Positions 54,564 to 63,799 are shown, counted from the first letter of the stretch. The stretch is 64,000 nt of DNA from Salinicoccus roseus (GCF_003814515.1 NZ_RKQJ01000003.1:186001-250000), one strand, 5' to 3'. Made by a program: numbers and translations. Notes: generated by a model not told the origin, from the letters alone.

Positions 54564-55349
54564 TTATATCTCGATATCCCAGTTGTCCTGTTCTTCCTTG
54601 CGCATGTTCTCGGCAGTATCTTCAGGATATGCGGTACGGAACTTGTGGTGGTCCTTCGGAATGACCTCCACCATCTTGTCGATCATCATCTGCGGATCAT
54701 ACTGCTGGTCGAGTCCCTGCTCGCTCTCCTTCAGGTTTTCAACGGAAGTATGGTGCTTTTCCGAGTCGAACCATTCCCACTTTTCTTCCACGGCGCGGTC
54801 ATTGAACCCGGTATCGAATGGTCCCGGGTTGATCGTCGCAACCTGCACATTGAATGCTTCCATCTCCTGCCTCAGCGATTTGGCGATGGCTTCTACGGCA
54901 TGCTTGGATGATGCATAGAGTCCCTTATAGGCAGAAGCCATCGTCCCGGCCATCGAGGACATGAAGACGATCTTGCCCTGACGCTTTTCAACGAAGTGCT
55001 CTGCTGCGATACGGGCTGTTTCAAGCGTACTGAAGACGTTCACCTCGAACAGCTGCCTCAGCGCCGACATCGGCACTTCCCATATCGGGCCGCCTTCATT
55101 GACTGCAGCATTCGCGACGAATACATCATAGTCATAGCGCTTCATCCGTTCCCGGTCATCCGGGTTTGTGATGTCCATCTTGAAGATTTCAAGGTCCACC
55201 CCGGCTTTTTCCGCCGCTTCCTTCAGGCCGGTGATCTGCGGATGAATCTCTACAGCGGCGATGACCTTATGTCCCTCTTTTGCCAATCCGAGCGCCGTCC
55301 CCTTCCCGAGTCCGGAACCCGCACCTGTAATCATGATGGTTTTAGCCAT
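54564..55349 (-). CDS. SDR oxidoreductase
   Basis: 261 residues. Cofactor motif TGAGSGLGKGTAL, VANAAVNEGG in place of NNAG, Ser in VFMSSMAGTMAS, active site YASSKHA, and a long variable C-terminus ending DNWDIEI. Arg/His are absent after strand 2 (AAVEIHPQ), so NAD+ preference. AAGGAGGCAACT upstream. A sigma-B-like promoter at 55391-55415 suggests stress control. Confidence 0.87.
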   Translation of the reverse strand: MAKTIMITGAGSGLGKGTALGLAKEGHKVIAAVEIHPQITGLKEAAEKAGVDLEIFKMDITNPDDRERMKRYDYDVFVANAAVNEGGPIWEVPMSALRQLFEVNVFSTLETARIAAEHFVEKRQGKIVFMSSMAGTMASAYKGLYASSKHAVEAIAKSLRQEMEAFNVQVATINPGPFDTGFNDRAVEEKWEWFDSEKHHTSVENLKESEQGLDQQYDPQMMIDKMVEVIPKDHHKFRTAYPEDTAENMRKEEQDNWDIEI

Positions 55350-55390
55350 TTATAGTTGCCTCCTTGAACGTTTTTTATGATGTTTCCATT

Positions 55391-55415
55391 TTTCCCTCTT
55401 CAGAGCATCATAAAC
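55391..55415 (-). promoter_or_regulatory. Possible sigma-B promoter of the SDR gene
   Basis: Minus strand GTTTAT (55410-55415), 13-base spacer, GGGAAA (55391-55396). One change in each box from GTTTAA/GGGAAT. Confidence 0.45.
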
Positions 55416-55550
55416 TTCCCCAAACCGCCGGAGGATCTGCTGATCCCCCTTTGACAACCGCCCGATCCAGTAATATCATTATACTAATCAAAAGTCATCA
55501 GAGTATTTCATACCATCTGATGGCGTACATCACAGAAATGAGGAAAGTCA

Positions 55551-56264
55551 ATGTTGTCACTTCTCGGTACTGCGGTCAACGCCCTGGCGATCATCGCGGG
55601 CAGCTTCATCGGCCTGTTCTGGCGCAACATCAATGAAGATATGAAGACCACCATCATCCAGGGGCTCTCGATCACAGTCATCGTCCTCGGCATCGACATG
55701 GCTCTGGAAAGCAATCGGATCATCATCGTTGTGATCAGCATCGCACTCGGTGCAATGCTCGGGGAGAGATGGCACATCGAGGAGCGGATGAACCGCTTCG
55801 GTATATGGCTCGAGACGAAGACCGGGGCAAAGGAAGGCGGTGTCGCGGCGGCTTTCGTCACGGCCACCCTAGTCTATGTAGTCGGTGCCGTCGGCATCGT
55901 CGGTGCCCTTGACAGCGGCCTCCGTGGCGACCATACGGTGCTCTTTACGAAGTCGCTGATCGATGGCATCATGTCCATCTTCCTGACTTCGGCACTCGGC
56001 ATCGGCATCATCTTCTCCGCTGTTCCGGTATTCCTGTTCCAGAGTTCCATCACGATATTCGCCGCCCAGATCGACCGCTTCATCCCACCGGACCTGATGG
56101 ATCAGTTCATCATCGAAATCACCGGTGCAGGCGGCGTCATGATCATTGCCATCGGCCTGAGGCTCCTCGGCATCCTGAACATCCGGGTGGCGAACCTGCT
56201 TCCAGCGATACCGATCATCATGCTGATTGTGGCCGTACTGTACTACTGGACACCCGCAATCTGA
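55551..56264 (+). CDS. DUF554 membrane protein (YdfK/YqgA-like)
   Basis: 237 residues, six to seven membrane helices; the start MLSLLGTAVNALAIIAGSFIGL and the GLSITVIVLGIDMAL block are diagnostic of DUF554. Function unknown, perhaps a small-solute transporter. Its TGA abuts the TGA of the convergent AlkD-like gene (TGATCA), with no terminator between. Confidence 0.85.
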   Translation: MLSLLGTAVNALAIIAGSFIGLFWRNINEDMKTTIIQGLSITVIVLGIDMALESNRIIIVVISIALGAMLGERWHIEERMNRFGIWLETKTGAKEGGVAAAFVTATLVYVVGAVGIVGALDSGLRGDHTVLFTKSLIDGIMSIFLTSALGIGIIFSAVPVFLFQSSITIFAAQIDRFIPPDLMDQFIIEITGAGGVMIIAIGLRLLGILNIRVANLLPAIPIIMLIVAVLYYWTPAI

Positions 56265-56972
56265 TCAACACCTTACATACTTCCTTTTGAAGCCGATCCG
56301 ATCCTTGTCGACCTGCTTCTGGATGTTCCCATGGGCATCCAGTATGGCAGGTTTTTTGTTTTCCCTTCTAATTTCGATCTTCCCCACTCTTCCGGCGGTT
56401 TCGACCGCCTTGTCATGCAGCGGCAGGAAAGATGTCGCGACGGTATAGATGAAGTTGTTCATGGAAGCCTTCGTCCGCTCGGGGGCTGAATGAATGTCCG
56501 CTTCAACCTTGTCGAGCATCCCGGATATCTTGCCGGTTTCGAACGCATCATCCTTCCGGCTGCCGAGCAGCCAGCAGTAGCAGCTCCACCCGGCCGACAT
56601 CTTCAGTTCTTCCCCACTGTCGATCCATCCATCGGCAACCTCCTCGGCGATGTCGGACTCGGATAAGGTGACCGCCACCACGTAATCCGAAAGCATGTAG
56701 AAATAGGCATCTTCGATCCAACGGTCATAATCCGCACGTGTCATCGCTTTCGGATCTGCAATGATGCCTGCGAAATACATGGCATCATAGTTTTCCGTCG
56801 CATACAATTCCTCAGCAAGTACCTGATTGGTTTTTATCTTCTTCGCCATCGGCTTCATGGCACCCGTTGCCACACCGAAGACAGGTTCCTTCGCCCCGTT
56901 CGATATATACATCTTCTTCGTGCGTTCTTTTCCCAGACCTTCAAGTTCCTCCATGACGGCATCAAAATCCAT
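56265..56972 (-). CDS. AlkD-like DNA alkylation repair protein (HEAT-repeat)
   Basis: About 235 residues, all helical: MKPMAKKIKTNQVLAEELY, YDAMYFAGIIADP, DRWIEDAYFYMLSDYVV, MSAGWSCYCWLLG, SFLPLHDKAVETA. Pattern is that of the AlkD glycosylase/HEAT family that flips or releases alkylated purines; B. subtilis YhaZ is a relative under LexA control as I recall. Start at 56972, nine bases after AAGGGAG. A LexA box stands 68 bases upstream, shared with the divergent gene. Confidence 0.75.
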   Translation of the reverse strand: MDFDAVMEELEGLGKERTKKMYISNGAKEPVFGVATGAMKPMAKKIKTNQVLAEELYATENYDAMYFAGIIADPKAMTRADYDRWIEDAYFYMLSDYVVAVTLSESDIAEEVADGWIDSGEELKMSAGWSCYCWLLGSRKDDAFETGKISGMLDKVEADIHSAPERTKASMNNFIYTVATSFLPLHDKAVETAGRVGKIEIRRENKKPAILDAHGNIQKQVDKDRIGFKRKYVRC

Positions 56973-57039
56973 GTGCAGCACTCCCTTCATGATATGTATC
57001 CATTATAACACCTTCCTATTTTCTACATCACCATTTAAT

Positions 57040-57053
57040 CGAACGTATGTTCG
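57040..57053. promoter_or_regulatory. LexA (SOS) box in a divergent promoter region
   Basis: CGAAC-GTAT-GTTCG fits the Bacillus/Staphylococcus LexA consensus CGAACNNNNGTTCG exactly. It lies just before a TATAAT -10 (57057-57062) for the rightward gene, so bound LexA would block it. A leftward TATAAT for the AlkD gene lies near 57002-57007. Confidence 0.85.
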
Positions 57054-57164
57054 TGATATAATGGGTATACGTTCGGGTGACATTGAAAATATCGGGGTGC
57101 AGTGATGATCGGCAGAACAGACTGTCATCATATCCACGCACCCCACACCATTGGAGGTTGGGAC

Positions 57165-57920
57165 ATGTTCTATAACCTGATATATTTTAACGAAAATCTA
57201 TATGACACCTACTATACATTCGCCAATGCCGGCCGGGCGGTACAATTCAACGAAATCGAATCGCAGACCGACAAAGGGGCTCAGTTGGGATTCAATGATA
57301 CACATGTGGGCCTCGGAAAATCTTCCGTCATAAAGGGGGAAGTCATCAATAACCCGGCATCAAAACTCATCAACCTTGAACACAGCCTTGTGGATAACGA
57401 CTTCTTCGTCGATTTCGAGACGGAACCCATCTTCCATCAGATCGAAGACCTGAGCCGACGGATGATCTTCCGGGCCACTCTCCCCCTCAAGATACATGAG
57501 TCATTCGATATGTATGAAATGACGAAACGGATGAAGGCGGAGTTGGAGCAGGCCGGATTCATGGGCAGGACATCCGATGATGTCGAACTGTTCAACATGG
57601 TGTTCGACTTCGATAAGATCAGACTGCCCGTCTATAATGATGACATGGGCACGGTCATCTTCAGCAAACTTCATAAGGACTGCCTGCTGATTGAGGAGAA
57701 TGAACTGGAGGAGCTGTCGGAGGATAACATCGTCCTGGCCAAGGTCAGAAGGACCCATGAGACGCACTTCACGCTGTTCGACCCTCTGAAGGATTTCGTC
57801 ACACTCAATGCCGGCACATTAAAAGCAGTTGAAAAAAGGCTTCCCGACTCCGGAATCCTGTCACCCATCAAGATGCGGTCAACTGGTATTGAAATTGAAA
57901 TCATCGCCATATACAGTTAA
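57165..57920 (+). CDS. Unknown protein under a LexA box
   Basis: About 251 residues from ATG 57165 after GGAGG; the longer frame to 57102 is upstream of that site. Not recognised. Hydrophilic, mixed alpha/beta, with AGRAVQFNEIESQ and SVIKGEVINNPASKL near the start, HQIEDLSRRMIFRA in the middle and a C-terminal beta-rich part (RTHETHFTLFDP). No membrane segment, signal peptide or Cys motif. The promoter architecture says it is DNA-damage inducible together with the AlkD-like gene. Confidence 0.75.
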   Translation: MFYNLIYFNENLYDTYYTFANAGRAVQFNEIESQTDKGAQLGFNDTHVGLGKSSVIKGEVINNPASKLINLEHSLVDNDFFVDFETEPIFHQIEDLSRRMIFRATLPLKIHESFDMYEMTKRMKAELEQAGFMGRTSDDVELFNMVFDFDKIRLPVYNDDMGTVIFSKLHKDCLLIEENELEELSEDNIVLAKVRRTHETHFTLFDPLKDFVTLNAGTLKAVEKRLPDSGILSPIKMRSTGIEIEIIAIYS

Positions 57921-57921
57921 A

Positions 57922-57951
57922 AAAATGCCGGCCCGGAAACCCGGGTCGGCA
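57922..57951. terminator. Bidirectional terminator
   Basis: AATGCCGGCCCGG / CCCGGGTCGGCATT stem between converging genes, A run on the left. Confidence 0.8.
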
Positions 57952-57970
57952 TTAAATGTGGAATGCACTA

Positions 57971-58885
57971 TTATAGTTTATCGTCTCTTCTCGCGTCATC
58001 CCTCAGGCTGTCCCTCAATGTTTCATCGTCATCTCTGAGACCGTCCCTGCCGACACCATCTCTGGTACGGCCGGTCGTATTCTCATCGATATCGACATCT
58101 TCACGACGGACATCTTCGGAGACATGTTCAGTATCTCTGACTTTATCCTTCTTGACGACGACTTCTTCAGAAACGACGTCTTCTTTATTTACATTGACGC
58201 GTTCTTCATTGACCGGTACCCTGATGGAATCATTGTCATCACCGATTTCGCCATCACGGACTGGACGGTCGCCATCTACAGGACGCCGCTCTACTGTAAC
58301 TTCTTCACGCTCTACCGGAACATCGAATTCCTGACGCTCTGTTTCAGTATGCTTGTCGATGTTGACTTCGCCGGTCTTGACGTTCTCCTTGTCGACGTTC
58401 AGCCGCTCTTCATGGAGCTTGAGTGACTCTTCGTCTGTAGTAACATTCCTATCGGCACGGTCTCTGTCGTTGAGATCCCTGTCATCTAAGTCACGGTCTG
58501 CACGTGCACCTGCAGCACCTGCTGCCGGTCCGCCTGCAACGCCTGTGCCTTGGCCTTCAACTGTTGAAGTGCCGTCTACATAAAGGAGAATCTTATCTGC
58601 ATCAAGTGCTTCCCTGTATTCCTGCTCTTCTGCAGCTGTCAGATTCATATTGTTTACTGCCTGGTCTTCAGGCGCATCACCTGTGAAGAATGACACGACT
58701 TTATCCCATGCACTGCCTTCGGAACTCTTGACGTTTACACCGGAATAGTCGCCGAATGCGCCACCGGCTTCAAGGTCACGATTGGATACGATTGTAATTT
58801 GATTTTCGTCTACGCCTTCGGTCTTAAGCTGATCGATTCTGCTGACTGCTTCCTGTTCAGTATTGAATGTTTCGATCTTACGCAT
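57971..58885 (-). CDS. General stress protein: YflT-like domain plus DUF2382 (YsnF)
   Basis: About 304 residues from ATG 58885 after GGAGGG. N-terminal 100 residues (IETFNTEQEAVSRIDQLK...NQITIVSN...LLYVDG) form the YflT/heat-stress domain; a Gly/Ala linker and an Asp/Arg-rich repeat (DRDLDDRDLNDRDRADR) follow; then DUF2382 (LKLHEERLNVDKENVKTGEV, VPVEREEVTVERR, VRVPVNEERVNV-like), and a second D/R-rich tail. Very charged, likely disordered ends. The sigma-B promoter supports a general stress role. Confidence 0.85.
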   Translation of the reverse strand: MRKIETFNTEQEAVSRIDQLKTEGVDENQITIVSNRDLEAGGAFGDYSGVNVKSSEGSAWDKVVSFFTGDAPEDQAVNNMNLTAAEEQEYREALDADKILLYVDGTSTVEGQGTGVAGGPAAGAAGARADRDLDDRDLNDRDRADRNVTTDEESLKLHEERLNVDKENVKTGEVNIDKHTETERQEFDVPVEREEVTVERRPVDGDRPVRDGEIGDDNDSIRVPVNEERVNVNKEDVVSEEVVVKKDKVRDTEHVSEDVRREDVDIDENTTGRTRDGVGRDGLRDDDETLRDSLRDDARRDDKL

Positions 58886-58982
58886 AATAATCCCTCCGTA
58901 GTTCATTTGTTTTATTTAGTGGTTACCGTTTCAATTGATTGACCATGTCAGCAACATGCTTCAAATCACGGTCAACATTTGG

Positions 58983-59007
58983 ATACCCGTGCACGGCTTT
59001 GTTAAAC
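58983..59007 (-). promoter_or_regulatory. Sigma-B promoter of the YsnF-type gene
   Basis: Minus strand GTTTAA (59002-59007), 13-base spacer, GGGTAT (58983-58988): exact match to the sigma-B consensus, about 90 bases before the gene start. Confidence 0.85.
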
Positions 59008-59115
59008 ATGACAGCAAATATGGAAATTTGCGTTGCGAGTGTAATCGCTTGCAGATTTTATTAGAAGGAATAAAATGGAAGTATGTAATCCAATTATTCG
59101 TAAGGAGAGATATGA

Positions 59116-59883
59116 ATGGCAAAACTGGAAGGTAAAGTCGCGATTGTCACAGGTGCAGCCTCAGGAATGGGCAGATCGATTGCGAAGCTCTATGCAAAGG
59201 AAGGCGCAAAGGTGATCGTCGCCGACTTCAATATGGAGGGGGCTGAAGCGGTCACGGCCGAAATCATTGATGAAGGGGGTATTGCGAAAGCGGTCAGCGT
59301 CAATGTCTCGGACAAGGATCAGGTGGAGAAGATAGTCGATACGGCAATCAGTGAATATGGAGAACTGGACATCCTCGTCAACAATGCAGGCATCATGGAC
59401 GGCTTCGAGCCGGTCGGTGAAATCACCGACGAGAAGTGGGACCAGATCTTCGATGTCAATACGAAGGGTGTCATGCGTGCAATGCGCAAGGCGGTGAACT
59501 ACTGGATGGAGAACGAGAAGGAAGGCGTCATAGTCAACACCATCTCCACCGGCGGACTGAATGGTGCACATGCGGGCGTCGCCTATGGCGCATCCAAGCA
59601 TGCCGTGGTGGCACTCACGAAGAACACAGGATTTATGTACGCGAAGAACGGCATCCGGGTCAACGGCATTGCACCGGGCGCAATCGAGACCAATATCGGT
59701 TCCAGCATGAAGGACGTCAGCGACTTCGGCATGCAGCGTGCCGGCATGACGCACGGCCTGTCACCGCGCACCGGTCAGCCTGAAGAGGTTGCTGAAGCAG
59801 CGCTTTTCCTGGGCTCAGAGGATTCAAGCTTCGTCAACGGCACAGTGCTCACAGTCGATGGCGGCTGGACAGCGGCATTCTAG
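59116..59883 (+). CDS. SDR oxidoreductase
   Basis: 255 residues. TGAASGMGRSIA, DILVNNAGIMDG, Ser in NTISTGGLNG, active site YGASKHA and LTVDGGWTAAF. Asp after strand 2 (VADFN) favours NAD+. AAGGAGAGATATGA precedes the start. Substrate not inferred. Followed by a strong terminator. Confidence 0.88.
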   Translation: MAKLEGKVAIVTGAASGMGRSIAKLYAKEGAKVIVADFNMEGAEAVTAEIIDEGGIAKAVSVNVSDKDQVEKIVDTAISEYGELDILVNNAGIMDGFEPVGEITDEKWDQIFDVNTKGVMRAMRKAVNYWMENEKEGVIVNTISTGGLNGAHAGVAYGASKHAVVALTKNTGFMYAKNGIRVNGIAPGAIETNIGSSMKDVSDFGMQRAGMTHGLSPRTGQPEEVAEAALFLGSEDSSFVNGTVLTVDGGWTAAF

Positions 59884-59900
59884 AATTCCATGGTATGACA

Positions 59901-59932
59901 AACGCCGCATCTGAATCAGATGCGGCGTTCTT
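59901..59932. terminator. Terminator after the SDR gene
   Basis: AACGCCGCATCTGA / AGATGCGGCGTT stem with TCTTAA tail; also near the end of the converging small gene. Confidence 0.85.
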
Positions 59933-59937
59933 AATAT

Positions 59938-60183
59938 TCATTCGTCTCTTCCCCGCTTAGCCTTCCGCTTCTTCCCCTTCTTGTAGTCCTTGTTGAAGAA
60001 GTCATATTTGAGTATATTCTCAAACAAAGCCTTGATCAGCATCGCAGGACCTATAATGATTATTGCGATGGTGACCACCGGCATCGTCTGGAGCCATTCC
60101 ATGAGGAGAGTCCTCACAGCGATGAATGACAGGACCACCCATACCAGTCCGAGAAGCAAAGAAGTCTTATTCAATTCCGGCAT
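59938..60183 (-). CDS. Small membrane protein with basic tail
   Basis: 81 residues: two membrane helices (about 7-25 and 36-55) and a strongly basic C-terminus (KDYKKGKKRKAKRGRDE) likely facing the cytosol. GGAGGGG upstream. Not recognised. Confidence 0.65.
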   Translation of the reverse strand: MPELNKTSLLLGLVWVVLSFIAVRTLLMEWLQTMPVVTIAIIIIGPAMLIKALFENILKYDFFNKDYKKGKKRKAKRGRDE

Positions 60184-60328
60184 GCTTTTCCCCTCCTAAA
60201 ATCCCTTAGACAAATTCTAACATATGAAGGTTTTCCCACAGTCCGTCCGCCTTACACGTAGACCCGAATTCTGCTAGAATGGATTTATTATATGATATCT
60301 ACATTTAAAAGGACTGAAGGTGTGAATT

Positions 60329-61201
60329 ATGACAGACACAGGACTGGTGCTTGAAGGCGGCGGCATGCGGGGTCTATATACCGCTGGTGTGCTAGAATAC
60401 TTCATGAGCCGGGAACTCTACTTTCCATATGTCATCGGTGTATCTGCAGGTGCCTGCATGGGTGCATCCTACCTGGCCAGGCAGCGTGGACGCAACAGAC
60501 GCGTCAACTTGGACTATATCGATGACAAGCGCTACATCTCCCTCTCCAACTATCTCCGCAGACGCGAGCTCTTCGGCATGGATTTCATCTTCGATGAGAT
60601 TCCGAACACCCTCGTTCCATTCGATACCGGGACGCTGCTCGGAAATCCAGAAGAGTTCGTCATCGTCACGACGGACTGTGAGACCGGTGAACCGGCCTAC
60701 TATAGGAAGCAGGACTATGATGCAGAGTCGCTTCCGACACTGCTCAGGGCTTCAAGTTCGCTTCCATTCGTGGCTTCGAGTGTCCACTACCGTGGCCGGC
60801 AATTGCTCGATGGAGGCATCTCCGACCCGATTCCGATCAGGAAAGCGGAATCGGACGGCTTCCCGAAAAATGTCGTCATCCTCACAAAGCCCCGAGGCTA
60901 CTTCAAGAAACCGAGCCGGATGACGAAGATCATCAAATACAGGGACCATCCCATCATCAACGAAAAGCTCGGCGTCCGATACAGACACTACAATGAAACC
61001 CTCTATGACGTCTCCAAACGTGAACGCGACGGCAATGCATTCGTCATCAGCCCGAGCAGGAGCCTCAAGGTCGGCCGGACCGAGCGCAGCAGGGAAAAGC
61101 TCGAAGCCCTATATGAACTCGGCTGGAATGACGCGAAGGCACAGTTCGAAGCGCTGCAGGCATTTCTCGAACAGCCGGCCGGGCAGCCGATGACAAATTG
61201 A
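60329..61201 (+). CDS. Patatin-like phospholipase (YlbK/RssA-like)
   Basis: 290 residues. Oxyanion loop LVLEGGGMRGLYTAGV, nucleophile GVSAGACMG, catalytic Asp in LLDGGISDPIP. Acyl hydrolase using a Ser-Asp dyad. Start after GAAGGTG. Monocistronic as far as visible. Confidence 0.87.
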   Translation: MTDTGLVLEGGGMRGLYTAGVLEYFMSRELYFPYVIGVSAGACMGASYLARQRGRNRRVNLDYIDDKRYISLSNYLRRRELFGMDFIFDEIPNTLVPFDTGTLLGNPEEFVIVTTDCETGEPAYYRKQDYDAESLPTLLRASSSLPFVASSVHYRGRQLLDGGISDPIPIRKAESDGFPKNVVILTKPRGYFKKPSRMTKIIKYRDHPIINEKLGVRYRHYNETLYDVSKRERDGNAFVISPSRSLKVGRTERSREKLEALYELGWNDAKAQFEALQAFLEQPAGQPMTN

Positions 61202-61244
61202 ATTTAATGAACAAAGGGTGTTGGAAATCTCCAGCGCACTTCAC

Positions 61245-62594
61245 TTAAAGTTTGATGTGCTTCATTTCAGCAATCACCCGGCATGTCGTCTCAATCCCGC
61301 TGTAGAAATGCTCGACCACCAGATTCTCATTCGGTGAATGGTTCGCCTCGTCGACATTCGCATATGGGACGACGACCGACGGGGTTCCGAGCACCTTCGT
61401 CCATACGGCATCAGGCAGGCTGCCGCCCATGCTCGGCTGGATGAAGGCCTCCTTCCCGAATGACGCTTCGGCAGCCTTCCGTATCGGTTCGATGAATGGA
61501 AGGTCTACGGATGATCTGGAAGGTGACATCTGTCCAAGCTTCTTCACCGAGACATCCGGCGCATGCCGCGTGACATGGTCCCGGATCAGTTCGAAAATGA
61601 CATCCGGATCCTGGTCCATGATGAGGCGCATATCAATCTTCACCTTGGCATCCTTAGGGATGATCGTCTTCGCCCCTTCCCCGCCATAGCCGCTGGTGAA
61701 GCCCGAGATGTTGAAGGTCGGCTCGAAGCACAGCTTCCTATAGTACTCCGCCTTCGTCATTTCGATGCCCGTGTGTCCAACGTTCCGCCGCACTTCTTCC
61801 AGGTCGAATGGGAGCTTTTCAATCAGTTCCATCTCGCGTTCAGTCGGTGCCTTCACGGTGTCGTGGAATCCTTCGATCAGCACCTGACCATCCGCATCAC
61901 GCATCGTACGGAGGAGATCCATCAGTTTCCATGCAGGGTTCGGTACGATGTTCCCTTTATTCCCGGAATGGTTGTCGAAGTCCGCTTCACGCGCCTCAAG
62001 CTCTACATACAGCATCCCCCTCACGCCGAGGAGCACATAGGGATGGCCATTCGGCAGCATCGGGCCATCGGAAGTATAGACGAGATCCGCTTCAAGCTTC
62101 TCCCTATGCTGTGCCACGAATGAATCAAGGTTCACACTGCCGATCTCCTCCTCGCCTTCAATGAGGAACTTTACATTCACCGGCAGTTCGCCTTCCGCTT
62201 CAAGATAGGTCCGGATGGCCATGATCTGTGCCATGATCTGGCCCTTGTTGTCCCCGGCACCGCGTGCATATATCCTGCCGTCACGGATTGTCGGCTCAAA
62301 GGGCGGGCTTTCCCATTCTCCGATCGGGTCCGGCGGTTGGACGTCATAGTGCCCATAGATCAGTATCGTCGGTGCATCATCTGACACATGGTACTCCCCA
62401 TAGACGACGGGGTGTATCTCCGTCTCCATCAGTTCCACATGTCCGATGCCGGAACTCTTCAGCTTCTCCATCATCAATTCAGCGCACTCTCTGATGCCAT
62501 CGTTCTGTGCACTGATGCTCTTCTGATTCAGCACTTCGAAAAGTTCATCCATGTAGCTTTCCCTATTTGCTTCAATCACCCTTCTGAAATCCAT
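61245..62594 (-). CDS. M20-family metallopeptidase (dipeptidase)
   Basis: 449 residues. Zinc ligands in ILIYGHYDVQPPD, GAGDNKGQ, the catalytic EGEEEIGS, YTSDGP, and a late His in DEANHSPNE. Lid/dimerisation domain in the middle. Belongs to the DUG1/CNDP-like dipeptidases; cytosolic. GAGGGGGAGAATGA before the start. Confidence 0.88.
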   Translation of the reverse strand: MDFRRVIEANRESYMDELFEVLNQKSISAQNDGIRECAELMMEKLKSSGIGHVELMETEIHPVVYGEYHVSDDAPTILIYGHYDVQPPDPIGEWESPPFEPTIRDGRIYARGAGDNKGQIMAQIMAIRTYLEAEGELPVNVKFLIEGEEEIGSVNLDSFVAQHREKLEADLVYTSDGPMLPNGHPYVLLGVRGMLYVELEAREADFDNHSGNKGNIVPNPAWKLMDLLRTMRDADGQVLIEGFHDTVKAPTEREMELIEKLPFDLEEVRRNVGHTGIEMTKAEYYRKLCFEPTFNISGFTSGYGGEGAKTIIPKDAKVKIDMRLIMDQDPDVIFELIRDHVTRHAPDVSVKKLGQMSPSRSSVDLPFIEPIRKAAEASFGKEAFIQPSMGGSLPDAVWTKVLGTPSVVVPYANVDEANHSPNENLVVEHFYSGIETTCRVIAEMKHIKL

Positions 62595-62651
62595 TCATTC
62601 TCCCCCTCATCTGTAGTATGTATCCTTCATGACAACCTGTACCGGCAAAGT

Positions 62652-62716
62652 TAAAGGGAGCAGCCATTTCTCTCCGCATTTCAGAAATGCTTTCCAGGAA
62701 AATACGGCTCCCCTTT
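62652..62716 (-). terminator. Imperfect hairpin between the small membrane gene and the peptidase
   Basis: Ends pair as AAAGGG-AGC / GCTCCCTTT around a second inner AGCATTTCTGAAATGC dyad. Weak T run; may be a terminator or processing site. Confidence 0.4.
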
Positions 62717-62719
62717 ATT

Positions 62720-62902
62720 CTACATCGCCATGCCGAATATTGTAAGAATCAGGGCAATCCACAGCACCGCTGCCAGCACGAGGAAGAAGATGCTCCACTT
62801 CGATACCCTGCTCTGCTCTTTTGATTCCCTGCTCAGTTTCTTCATGAACAGAGCCGTGAACAGCAGCAGAACGATGGCACTGAATATCAGTCTAATGACC
62901 AT
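62720..62902 (-). CDS. Small two-helix membrane protein
   Basis: 60 residues from ATG 62902 after AAGGAGG. Helix, basic loop (KKLSRESKEQSRVSK), second helix. The longer frame to 63019 crosses a terminator and is rejected. Not recognised. Confidence 0.65.
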   Translation of the reverse strand: MVIRLIFSAIVLLLFTALFMKKLSRESKEQSRVSKWSIFFLVLAAVLWIALILTIFGMAM

Positions 62903-63028
62903 GAAATGTGCGCCTCCTTTTATGTTTCTCCACTTACTACTGTACCCGTCCCATGGCCGGTTTATGCTTAAATAATTTAGGGTCGATGCCGATTCGATGT
63001 TGGCTTCAAATCCTCTCATACCAATAAA

Positions 63029-63060
63029 GAAGCATCTGTCCAGTTGAGGACAGATGCTTC
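63029..63060 (-). terminator. Terminator of the SDR gene
   Basis: GAAGCATCTGTCC / GGACAGATGCTTC followed on the minus strand by TTTATT. Confidence 0.85.
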
Positions 63061-63064
63061 TTTT

Positions 63065-63799
63065 CTACATTGCAGTTAGACCGCCATCGATGATGAACTC
63101 GGAACCGGTGGAATAGCTGGCCTCATCACTGGCGAGGAATGCCACCATATTCGTCACCTCTTCCGACTGCGCTGTACGCTTCATCGGAATCTGCTTGGCG
63201 AATTCCCGGATCTGTTCGACGGCATCGCCTTCTGACACCATCGGTGTTTCGATGACACCGGGATGGACGGAATTGACCCGGATGCCAAGTCCGCCGAGCT
63301 GGATGGCCGCAGCTTTCGTCAGCCCCCTGACTGCGAATTTGGAGTCGGTATAGCCCGGTGCACCTCCGACGATGCCATTCATGGACGAGATGTTCACGAT
63401 GGATCCACCTTCCGCCTTCTGCATGGATGGCAGGACAGCCTTTATTCCAAGGAAGACGGAGACCTGATTGATGTCGATGATCTTCCTGTATTCCGCTTCG
63501 GTCATTTCAAAAATTGTTTTGCTCATGCTGATGCCTGCGTTGTTGACCAGCACATTGACCGGTCCGAAAGCAGACTCAGCCTGGTCGACGACCGTCTTCC
63601 AGCCGTCTGCATCCGTCACATCGTGCTCGACGAATACCGCATTTTCACCAAGCTCTTCAGCAAGTGCCTCCCCGGCTGAAGTATTGATGTCCGTAAACAC
63701 CACTTTTGCACCCTCTTCAATAAATCTGCGGACGTGGGATTCCCCCATGCCCCGCGCACCACCTGTAATGATGGCGACTTTTTTTGATAATCCTCTCAT
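63065..63799 (-). CDS. SDR oxidoreductase (3alpha/20beta-HSD-like)
   Basis: 244 residues. TGGARGMGESH, NVLVNNAGIS, SSMNGIVGGAPG, active site YTDSKFA and FIIDGGLTAM. AGGAGGGTTATC upstream. Divergent from a TetR gene, with a 27-bp palindrome just after its -10, so it is almost certainly that repressor's target. Confidence 0.88.
   Translation of the reverse strand: MRGLSKKVAIITGGARGMGESHVRRFIEEGAKVVFTDINTSAGEALAEELGENAVFVEHDVTDADGWKTVVDQAESAFGPVNVLVNNAGISMSKTIFEMTEAEYRKIIDINQVSVFLGIKAVLPSMQKAEGGSIVNISSMNGIVGGAPGYTDSKFAVRGLTKAAAIQLGGLGIRVNSVHPGVIETPMVSEGDAVEQIREFAKQIPMKRTAQSEEVTNMVAFLASDEASYSTGSEFIIDGGLTAM

Noticed and set aside
57068-57078. Second LexA site (ACGTTCG) near 57070
   Set aside because: Only a half-site; the CGAAC arm is missing.
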